Origin: Rhodospirillaceae bacterium
GTDB lineage: Bacteria; Pseudomonadota; Alphaproteobacteria; Rhodospirillales; 2-02-FULL-58-16
Assembly: GCA_013349695.1 (NCBI GenBank)
Contig: DUZD01000014.1
Span: forward strand, 1 to 21,901
Reading direction: 5' to 3'
Length of the DNA: 21,901 bases
In this document: piece after piece, positions 14,764 through 21,901 of the stretch
Numbering within the stretch: the stretch's first letter is position 1
Layout: each line of letters opens with the position of its first letter
Notes under the pieces: generated by a model
Told to the model about the DNA's origin: nothing
The model's input: only the letters and a program-made list of their open reading frames with translations
The model's database searches: none
Position numbers and translations under genes: made by a program

Positions 14764-14791
14764 TTGCGGATAAGAACATATCATGTACATT
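14764..14791 (+). promoter_or_regulatory. Probable recA promoter overlapping the SOS-like operator
   Basis: TTGCGG (14764-14769) and TACATT (14786-14791) are separated by 16 bp and resemble a vegetative -35/-10 pair. The SOS-like box 14774-14788 lies between and across them, where LexA binding would block polymerase. The start codon is about 45 bp downstream. Confidence 0.45.
14774..14788 (+). promoter_or_regulatory. LexA (SOS) box of recA, one mismatch
   Basis: GAACATATCATGTAC matches GAAC-N7-GAAC except for one base in the second half-site (GTAC). The first 12 bases are identical to the perfect box at 2059. It lies 51 bp upstream of the recA start, the expected place for LexA control of recA. 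Confidence 0.7.
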
Positions 14792-14839
14792 GCCTTGGAT
14801 TGCATCTCCGCACACCATATGAAATAAGTGAGGCAGGTC

Positions 14840-15940
<1,101 letters not shown>

Positions 15941-15963
15941 GCGATATCCGTCGCCCAGCGAAC

Positions 15964-15986
15964 GCGGCCCCGCTATGTGGGGCCGC
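15964..15986 (+). terminator. Strong GC hairpin after recA
   Basis: GCGGCCCC (15964-15971) pairs perfectly with GGGGCCGC (15979-15986) around a 7-nt loop, 23 bp after the recA stop. No T-run follows, so it is not a textbook intrinsic terminator, but its position fits a transcript end. Confidence 0.5.
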
Positions 15987-16121
15987 GGTGGCTGTCAACT
16001 TGGTGTAAGCGCCGGGCAGCGGGATACGGTGATTGTGCGATCTGAACCGGATGCCCTCAGCATCGACCAGGTATTGCGTGGAATTTCATGATCGCCTACA
16101 AGATATCGTTTGGAGGTACCG

Positions 16122-16256
16122 ATGGACGCGCAATCCGTTCTCAGGCTTGAAACCGACAACGCGGCCAACATGGCTTGCGAGGACAGTCTGGAATTCATGC
16201 GGCAGCTGCCCAACGGATACATGAAACTGATCGTTGCGTCGCCGCCATACAACTAA
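16122..16256 (+). pseudogene. DNA methyltransferase N-terminal stub
   Basis: The 44-codon frame has an excellent GGAGG (16111-16115) before its ATG and reads ACEDSLEFMRQLPNGYMKLI then VASPPYN, followed directly by a stop. This is the beginning of an N6-adenine/N4-cytosine DNA methyltransferase with catalytic motif IV (S/D/N-PP-Y). In intact relatives the protein continues for 200 residues or more after PPYN with the SAM-binding motif. No continuation is found in any frame before alaS, so the rest was deleted. The stub cannot be active. It was probably once an orphan or restriction-associated methylase. Confidence 0.7.
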
Positions 16257-16329
16257 AGTGCGCCCCATTTTTTGGACAGCGAAGAGGCCGAGTTAAGGTC
16301 TGCTCACCCTTCCTCGACACTCGCCCGCC

Positions 16330-16358
16330 TTGGCGCTAAAAGCCTTGCCCTGAATAAC
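16330..16358 (+). promoter_or_regulatory. Possible alaS promoter
   Basis: TTGGCG (16330-16335) and AATAAC (16353-16358) are 17 bp apart in the short gap before alaS, giving a transcript start about 35 bp upstream of the start codon. The match is modest and rests on position as much as on sequence. Confidence 0.25.
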
Positions 16359-16401
16359 CTGGGCCTTCCGTTCAATCGACGCCGGGCCTACATTACCCCC
16401 C

Positions 16402-19056
16402 ATGCACACGGTCAACGACATCCGCAAGGCGTTTCTCGATTATTTCGCCGGCCACGGCCATGAGGTCGTGGCTTCCTCGCCGCTGGTGCCGCGCAACGAC
16501 CCCACCTTGATGTTCGCCAACGCCGGCATGGTACAGTTCAAGAGCGTCTTTACCGGCCTCGAAAATCGCCCCTATACGCGTGCCGCCACGTCGCAAAAAT
16601 GCGTTCGCGCCGGCGGCAAGCACAACGACCTGGAAAACGTCGGCCGCACCGTTCGCCACCACACGTTCTTCGAGATGCTTGGCAACTTCTCCTTCGGCGA
16701 CTACTTCAAGGACTTGGCCATCGAATTGGCATGGAACTTGGTCACCAAGGAGTACGGCCTGCCGGCCAGCCGCCTGATCGTCACGGTCTACGCCGACGAC
16801 GACGAGGCCTTCGAGCTGTGGAAAAAGATCGCCGGCCTTCCCGAAAGCCGGATCATCCGCATTCCGACTTCGGACAATTTCTGGGCCATGGGCGACACCG
16901 GCCCCTGTGGCCCGTGCTCGGAGATTTTCTATGATCACGGCGAGCACATCCCCGGCGGCCCGCCCGGCAGCCCGGATGAGGACGGCGACCGTTTCATCGA
17001 AATCTGGAACCTGGTTTTCATGCAGTATGAACAGCTTAGCGCGGATGAGCGGGTCGATCTCCCCAAGCCGTCCATCGACACCGGCATGGGGCTGGAGCGC
17101 ACCGCCGCCATCATGCAGGGCACGCACGACAACTACCAGACCGACCTGTTCCGCGCCCTCATCGCCGCTTCCGCCGAGGCCTCGCGCACCGACGCCGACG
17201 GCGAGCACGGGATTTCGCATCGGGTCATCGCCGACCATTTGCGGGCAAGCTGTTTTCTCATTGCCGACGGCGTGCTGCCGTCCAACGAGGGCCGCGGCTA
17301 CGTGTTGCGCCGGATCATGCGCCGGGCCATGCGTCATGCCCATCTGATCGGCGCCAAGGAGCCGCTGTTGTGGCGGCTGGTCCCGGCCTTGACGGCGCGG
17401 ATGGGCGAGGCCTACCCGGAACTGACGCGCGCCCAAGCGCTGATCGCCGAAACTCTCGAATCCGAGGAAACCCGGTTCAAACGCACCCTGGAACGGGGCT
17501 TGCGGCTTCTCGACGAGGCGACGGCGGATTTAGGCGCCGGCGGCGAACTGGAGGGCGAGACCGCGTTCAGGCTTTACGACACTTACGGTTTCCCTCTCGA
17601 CCTCACCCAGGACGCGCTCCACGGCAAGGGCATGGAAGTCGACGTCGACGGCTTCAACGACGCCATGGAGCGCCAACGCCAAGAGGCCAGAAAGGCCTGG
17701 ATCGGATCCGGCGAAGTGGCGACGGATGAAATCTGGTACAGCGTCCGCGAAGAGCTTGGAGCCACCGAGTTTCTCGGCTACGAAACGGTCTCCGCCGAGG
17801 GCCAAGTGATCGCCCTGGTCATCGGCGGCAAACGAATCGATGAAGCCAAAACGGGCTCCGAGGTCGCCATTGTCGTCAACCAGACTCCTTTTTACGGGGA
17901 ATCCGGCGGCCAAGTGGGGGACACCGGCGCCATCACCAACGGCGACGGTGACGTCCAGGTCAAGGTCACCGGCACCGTCAAGAAAGTCGGCGACCTTTTC
18001 GTCCACCTGGGCCGCATCGAGGAGGGCGCGGTCAGGGTCGGCGACGAGGTCGTCCTGCGAGTCGACGACAACCAGCGCCGGGCCATTGGCGCCAATCATT
18101 CCGCCACCCATCTCCTGCACCGGGCGTTGCGCCGGGCGCTCGGCGATCACGTCGTCCAAAAGGGCTCGCTGGTGGCGGCGGACCGGCTGCGTTTTGATGT
18201 CAGCCATCCGAAAGCGATCGACAGGGAAGAAATCGCCCGCGTCGAGGCCGAGGTCAACGGCCGCATCCGCCGCAATTCCGCCGTCTCCACCCGCCTGATG
18301 GAGCCCGAGGAGGCGGTCAAGGAGGGCGCCATGGCGTTGTTCGGGGAGAAATACGGCGACGAGGTGCGCGTCGTTTGCATGGGCGGCGAGGATGCCGACG
18401 GGACCTACTCGGTCGAGCTTTGCGGCGGCACCCACGTCGGGCGCACCGGCGACATCGGCTTATTCAAGATTGTCTCCGAGAGCGCGGTGGCGGCGGGCGT
18501 GCGCCGCATCGAAGGTCTAACCGGCGCCGCCGCCGAAAACTATTACGCTGGCCGCGAGGCGGTCCTGCGGGAAACGGCGGCCCTGTTGAAGATCGCCTCG
18601 GCCGACGTTCCCGCTCGCGTTTCCGGGTTGCTTGATGAGCGCAAGAAGCTGGAGAAGGATCTAGCCGACGCCCGGCGGGCGCTGGCCACCGGTGGCGGCG
18701 GGGGCGGGGGCGGCGAGGTCAAGGAGGTAGGCGGCGTCAGGTACTCGCCCCGGCTGCTCGACGGCACGCCACCCAAGGACCTCAAGGGCTTGGCCGACGA
18801 ACTCAAGCAACAGGTGGGTTCCGGCGTCGTCGCGCTGGTTTCCGTCAACGACGGCAAGGCGTCTCTAGTGGTCGGTGTCACCGATGATCTGACCGCCCGG
18901 ATCAACGCCGTCGATCTGGTCCGCGCCGGCGCCGCCGTGGTCGGCGGCAAGGGCGGCGGCGGCCGTCCCGACATGGCCCAGGCCGGCGGCCCCAACGGCA
19001 AGGAAGCGGCGAAGGCGTTGGCGGCGATCGAAGCGGTCTTGGCACGGTCCGAATAG
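16402..19056 (+). CDS. alaS: Alanyl-tRNA synthetase
   Basis: The 884-aa class II synthetase charges tRNA-Ala in the cytoplasm. The catalytic core shows motif 2 (RHHTFFEMLGNFSFGDYFK) and motif 3 (GMGLERTAAIMQG). The editing domain has its zinc ligands in HSATH (about residue 566) and CGGTH (about 674). The C-terminal DHHA1 domain ends GGRPDMAQAGGPNGKEAAKA. A run of eight glycines at about 764-771 links the coiled-coil to DHHA1, which is unusual but within frame. The ATG at 16402 starts the typical MHTVNDIRKAFLDYF; no Shine-Dalgarno is visible in the pyrimidine-rich leader. Its position after recA is common in Alphaproteobacteria. The length fits the family. Confidence 0.97.
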   Translation: MHTVNDIRKAFLDYFAGHGHEVVASSPLVPRNDPTLMFANAGMVQFKSVFTGLENRPYTRAATSQKCVRAGGKHNDLENVGRTVRHHTFFEMLGNFSFGDYFKDLAIELAWNLVTKEYGLPASRLIVTVYADDDEAFELWKKIAGLPESRIIRIPTSDNFWAMGDTGPCGPCSEIFYDHGEHIPGGPPGSPDEDGDRFIEIWNLVFMQYEQLSADERVDLPKPSIDTGMGLERTAAIMQGTHDNYQTDLFRALIAASAEASRTDADGEHGISHRVIADHLRASCFLIADGVLPSNEGRGYVLRRIMRRAMRHAHLIGAKEPLLWRLVPALTARMGEAYPELTRAQALIAETLESEETRFKRTLERGLRLLDEATADLGAGGELEGETAFRLYDTYGFPLDLTQDALHGKGMEVDVDGFNDAMERQRQEARKAWIGSGEVATDEIWYSVREELGATEFLGYETVSAEGQVIALVIGGKRIDEAKTGSEVAIVVNQTPFYGESGGQVGDTGAITNGDGDVQVKVTGTVKKVGDLFVHLGRIEEGAVRVGDEVVLRVDDNQRRAIGANHSATHLLHRALRRALGDHVVQKGSLVAADRLRFDVSHPKAIDREEIARVEAEVNGRIRRNSAVSTRLMEPEEAVKEGAMALFGEKYGDEVRVVCMGGEDADGTYSVELCGGTHVGRTGDIGLFKIVSESAVAAGVRRIEGLTGAAAENYYAGREAVLRETAALLKIASADVPARVSGLLDERKKLEKDLADARRALATGGGGGGGGEVKEVGGVRYSPRLLDGTPPKDLKGLADELKQQVGSGVVALVSVNDGKASLVVGVTDDLTARINAVDLVRAGAAVVGGKGGGGRPDMAQAGGPNGKEAAKALAAIEAVLARSE

Positions 19057-19117
19057 GGCGCGCAAGACCGCCCCGAGAGCATTTCACGTTTGGCCGGCAC
19101 CGGTGGCGGAACCCGAA

Positions 19118-19666
19118 TTACTCCTTAACGCTAGCCGCAAACCGCAAGTGGAGGATTTTGTCCGGATCGTCGACCGCGCCGTTGGAGTTTTCTTCGCCTC
19201 GTTTGATTTTGTCCACATGTTCCATGCCTTCGACCACCTTGCCCCAGACGGTGTACTTGCCGTTTAGCCAAGGGGACGGCGCAAAGACGATGAAGAACTG
19301 CGAATCGGCGCTGTCGGGATAGGAACCGCGGGCCATGGAGACGGTGCCGCGAACGTGGGGTTCCTTGGAGAACTCGGCCGCCAGATTGACGCCGGAGCCG
19401 CCGGTGCCGTCGCCTTTCGGGTCGCCGGTCTGGGCCATGAAGCCGTCGATCACCCGGTGGAAGGTAAGCCCGTCATAAAATTTCCGGCGCACCAGTTCCT
19501 TGATGCGGGCGACGTGGCGTGGCGCCAAATCGGGGCGCATTTCGATGACCACGCGACCGTATTCAAGGTCCAGATAGAGCGTGTTTTTGGGATCGCCCGC
19601 CTCCACGTTTCCGGCCATGACCAAAGTTCCCAGAAAAAAAGTTAAAAGAATCAAGCAAGAACGCAT
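19118..19666 (-). CDS. Exported cyclophilin-type peptidyl-prolyl isomerase
   Basis: The 182-aa product has an N-terminal signal peptide (MRSCLILLTFFLGTLVMAG, then cleavage near VEA) and a complete cyclophilin domain. It shows FHRVIDGFMAQTGDPKGDG with the catalytic Arg, MARGSYPDSADSQFFIVF, and LNGKYTVWGKVVEGMEHVDKI. It should catalyse proline cis/trans isomerisation in the periplasm during protein folding. ATG at 19666 gives the best signal peptide; ATG at 19681 would add five residues and is possible. The gene lies 43 bp downstream of a small charged-protein gene on the same strand and is probably co-transcribed with it. The upstream side of this pair is now an IS element. Confidence 0.9.
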   Translation of the reverse strand: MRSCLILLTFFLGTLVMAGNVEAGDPKNTLYLDLEYGRVVIEMRPDLAPRHVARIKELVRRKFYDGLTFHRVIDGFMAQTGDPKGDGTGGSGVNLAAEFSKEPHVRGTVSMARGSYPDSADSQFFIVFAPSPWLNGKYTVWGKVVEGMEHVDKIKRGEENSNGAVDDPDKILHLRFAASVKE

Positions 19667-19709
19667 CAGATTTTCATACATCAAGAGCAAATTCCAAGGC
19701 CGACGGGGC

Positions 19710-20066
19710 TCAGTTTTTACCCTTGCCCTGGTGGAGGAAGGCCCTGACGGCGGCGACGTAAAGTTTCTTTTTATCCTCGTCGGAGAGATCGTCAAGGATT
19801 TTCATCTTGGCCCGGTGGATTTTCATGGCGTTGCGGATCAATTCCTGACGTTCCGGGGTCATGACTTTGTCGATGGTTCCGCGCAGCGATTCGATTTTTT
19901 TTTCGCCTTCTGGCGTTAAGGCTTGGCGGAAATTGTTGCGCATTGTTTCGATCTGTTGTTCGCGGCTTGCCGGCTTTTTGCCATTGCGGATGGTGTCCAG
20001 CCTGTCTCTGGCTTTTTTGTCCATGACGACGGACAACAGCGCTTTCGAGACAAATTTTTTCAACAT
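19710..20066 (-). CDS. Hypothetical charged helical protein, 118 aa
   Basis: The product starts MLKKFVSKALLSVVMDKKAR and is dominated by Lys, Arg, Glu and Asp, with a predicted all-helical pattern (LTPEGEKKIESLRGTIDKV, LSDEDKKKLYVAAVRAFL). No known domain, signal peptide or metal motif is recognised. AGGAAAG lies 6 nt before the ATG, which supports the start. It is followed by the cyclophilin gene, so the two may share a function in protein handling. The IS1182-type element ends 33 bp upstream of the start codon, keeping the ribosome binding site but removing the native promoter to the far side of the IS. Confidence 0.7.
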   Translation of the reverse strand: MLKKFVSKALLSVVMDKKARDRLDTIRNGKKPASREQQIETMRNNFRQALTPEGEKKIESLRGTIDKVMTPERQELIRNAMKIHRAKMKILDDLSDEDKKKLYVAAVRAFLHQGKGKN

Positions 20067-20099
20067 TGCCGTCTTTCCTCATGTTCCCGGCGGCACTAG

Positions 20100-21691
20100 C
20101 AGACTGTCGGACTTGAGGTTTGCGTATTGGTTTGGCTGTGAAAGCTGTGTTTTTCGGCGGTTGGCGTTTGCAAAACGCTTAAGAGGGGGTGAGAGCGCTG
20201 TATACTGCACCTGAACTCAGTCTGTTTTGCGTCTTTTGGCGTATAATTTCCCCTTTTCTACCCCATCAGTATGTGCATACGCTTCAAATTCCAGGCGCTG
20301 CACACCATCGACCACTCGGCCCCGGCCAGTTCCAGGCCACGCATCGAAAACGCTCTGAAGCCAAGCACATGTTTGATAATCCCGATCACCGTCTCGACCG
20401 TACATTTGCGCCGGGCATAAAGCGCTTTGCCGTCTTTGGTTTTCATTCTGTGCTGCATTCTGGCAAGCACGGATGCATTCTCGCAAGGCGGTTCGGGGTC
20501 CGCGCCGAAGCGCTCGGAAAGGGGCCGGTTGTGCTTCTGCCTGGCTTGCGCGAAATATGGCGTCACGCCCTTGTTTTCACATAATTCCACATTGTTCTCG
20601 CCACAAAATCCGCTGTCCGCCAGCATCGCCTCGGGCATGCCGACTTCAGCAGGCAGCGTCGCCAGTTTCGCAAGCGTCGGCCCGACTTCGCGCTTGTCGT
20701 TAGCCGCCTGGGTGATGTGGTTTTCGACCACCAGATAGCTCTCGATATCGACGCCGACCTGCGCATTGTAAGCCTGCTCGAAACCGCCCCCTGACGGCAT
20801 GATGCGCGACTCTTCGTCGGTCAGGTTTACCTGATCCCTGGGTCTTGGTGTGGCTTTATCAATCGGCGGTTTGGGTTCTTTGCCACCCGGCTTCTTGCCG
20901 GTTTGTTCCTCGTTGCGCTTGCGCCTGGCTATTTTCCCTTCATAGTCGGCCACCTCGCGTGCATGACGCTCTTCGGCCCGACGCTGGATTTCCTGCTTGG
21001 CTCTGGCGATTGTCGCAAGACGCTCTTCGCGCCGAGACAGTTCCGCCGGAATATCGATATCGTCGGGGATCTGTGTGTTATCGGCCTCTTCGCTCATGCG
21101 CATCAATTCAGCGACTTCCTGTTTGAGTTGCTCTTCAAGCTTGTTGGCGTATTCCCAGGATAGCGCCCTGTTCCGGTTGGCGTTGGCTTTCACTTTCGTC
21201 CCATCAAGCGAAACCGTGCCCAGCTTCAACACACCCATTGTGCTGGCAATCAGCAGAATTTGCATGAAACAAGCCTCCAACGGCTTCGCAAAATGCCTGC
21301 GGAAAGTGGCGATGCTGTCGTGATCGGGATGGGTGTTGGCGCATATGTAACGGAAGGCAAGGCTGTCATGGCTCGCCCGCTCAAGTTTGCGGCTGGAGAA
21401 AATACCCGTGGCATAGCCGTAGAACAACAACGCGACCATCATCGAAGGCGGCCAAGGCTTGGAGCCACGGCCGGAATACTGGCCGACCATCTCTCTCAAA
21501 TCAAGCTGCGACACAATCTCTGTGATAAACCGCGCCAAGTGTTTTTCCGCCACGTAGTCCTGCACACTGGCCGGCAGAAGAAAAGGCGTCTCTCTGTCAA
21601 TATTGATGAATTCAACCGCCATGTCGTCCCTCAGATGTCGTATTAAGTTATCCCGATAATATCAGGTTAATGCGAAAAGTCCGACAGTCTG
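20100..21691 (-). mobile_element. Complete IS1182-family insertion sequence
   Basis: The ends are a perfect 14-bp inverted pair, CAGACTGTCGGACT (20100-20113) and AGTCCGACAGTCTG (21678-21691). Both are flanked by CTAG (20096-20099 and 21692-21695), either a 4-bp target duplication or part of an 18-bp inverted repeat; IS1182 elements favour palindromic targets, so the two readings cannot be separated here. The 1592-bp element carries one intact transposase gene and looks recent and potentially mobile. Confidence 0.88.
20258..21622 (-). CDS. IS1182-family transposase
   Basis: The 454-aa DDE transposase starts MAVEFINIDRETPFLLPASV and has the family N-terminal region (PPSMMVALLFYGYATGIFSS), followed by HPDHDSIATFRRHF. 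The first catalytic Asp lies in VSLDGTKVKANANRNRALSW, the second probably in MLADSGFCGENN, and the final Glu in CTVETVIGIIKHVLGFRAFS. A charged, coiled-coil-like insert with a KKPGGKEPKPP segment lies in between, as is usual in IS1182. No stop or frameshift is seen. It reads toward the cyclophilin operon, so read-through could drive that operon. Confidence 0.93.
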   Translation of the reverse strand: MAVEFINIDRETPFLLPASVQDYVAEKHLARFITEIVSQLDLREMVGQYSGRGSKPWPPSMMVALLFYGYATGIFSSRKLERASHDSLAFRYICANTHPDHDSIATFRRHFAKPLEACFMQILLIASTMGVLKLGTVSLDGTKVKANANRNRALSWEYANKLEEQLKQEVAELMRMSEEADNTQIPDDIDIPAELSRREERLATIARAKQEIQRRAEERHAREVADYEGKIARRKRNEEQTGKKPGGKEPKPPIDKATPRPRDQVNLTDEESRIMPSGGGFEQAYNAQVGVDIESYLVVENHITQAANDKREVGPTLAKLATLPAEVGMPEAMLADSGFCGENNVELCENKGVTPYFAQARQKHNRPLSERFGADPEPPCENASVLARMQHRMKTKDGKALYARRKCTVETVIGIIKHVLGFRAFSMRGLELAGAEWSMVCSAWNLKRMHILMG

Positions 21692-21769
21692 CTAGTCTCC
21701 TGTCTCAACTAAATCGTAAGGTTTTGATGGTTCGTTCTGTTGGAGGGATTTTTTTCGACAGGAGCGAAA

Positions 21770-21901
21770 ATGTCAAAGAAGCGATATGTTGTCGATCTGA
21801 CGGCGGAAGAACGAGCCCATCTGAAGAACTTGATCCGCAAGGGCAAGGCGGCGGCGCGCACCCTTCTGAAGGCGCGTATTTTGTTGAAGGCGGATGCGGG
21901 T
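21770..21901 (+). CDS. IS630-type transposase, N-terminal part cut by window end
   Basis: The ATG at 21770 has GGAG 5 nt upstream. The visible 44 residues begin MSKKRYVVDLTAEERAHLKN and include KAAARTLLKARILLKAD, the helix-turn-helix start of IS630-family transposases. The gene continues beyond the window. The upstream 75 bp should contain the element's left end, which abuts the IS1182 element's CTAG, so one IS probably inserted next to or into the other. Confidence 0.75.
   Translation, partial: MSKKRYVVDLTAEERAHLKNLIRKGKAAARTLLKARILLKADAG

Noticed and set aside
16393..17436. 347-codon minus-strand frame opposite alaS
   Set aside because: Antisense artefact; no family features, while alaS is unmistakable.

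Overview
This GC-rich window looks like part of an alphaproteobacterial chromosome, most plausibly from a Rhodospirillales-type organism. The reasons are a direct-repeat LexA/SOS box (GAAC-N7-GAAC and a close variant), a recA then alaS arrangement, a FadB-type protein with dehydrogenase domains before the hydratase domain, a Flp/CpaA pilus pair, and Sox sulfur-oxidation genes. The assignment is an inference from gene content; no rRNA or tRNA gene was seen.

Layout. (1) 1-1956: the end of a YeeE/YedE sulfur permease gene followed by soxY and soxZ, a compact unit for importing and carrying reduced sulfur. (2) 1957-2985: a perfect SOS box with an uncharacterised small ORF behind it, then a PAS-like/LuxR-type regulator. 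(3) 3038-5125: a graveyard of mobile DNA. It holds a 50-aa basic protein gene whose upstream region was replaced by an IS end, an internally deleted IS110-type transposase, the 3' end of a group II intron (broken maturase, domains V and VI), a phage-type HTPGPW gene, and the start of a second IS110-type transposase. (4) 5122-6398: a two-module pentapeptide-repeat gene split by one frameshift. (5) 6456-7576 (minus strand): prepilin peptidase cpaA and Flp pilin, with a palindromic intergenic repeat between them. (6) 8182-8760: a caspase-like gene that has lost its catalytic-cysteine region.

(7) 8814-14564: a fatty-acid degradation operon of acyl-CoA ligase, thiolase and a bifunctional hydroxyacyl-CoA dehydrogenase/enoyl-CoA hydratase. 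Together these activate a fatty acid, hydrate and oxidise the enoyl-CoA and cleave the ketoacyl-CoA; the acyl-CoA dehydrogenase step is not in view. A hairpin (MITE/REP-like) element and a decayed duplicate of the thiolase 5' end sit between ligase and thiolase. (8) 14840-19056: recA with its own SOS-like operator, a DNA methyltransferase stub ending exactly at its SPPYN motif, and alaS. (9) 19118-20066 (minus strand): an exported cyclophilin and a small charged protein of unknown function. A complete IS1182-family element (20100-21691) lies directly upstream of them, and an IS630-type transposase runs off the window end.

The most noteworthy signals are the SOS box at 2059-2073, whose spacer is identical to that of the recA operator and which precedes an unknown small ORF; the hairpin and duplicated thiolase start inside the fad operon; and the number of genes broken at catalytically decisive points. 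I found no convincing complete novel multi-gene system.
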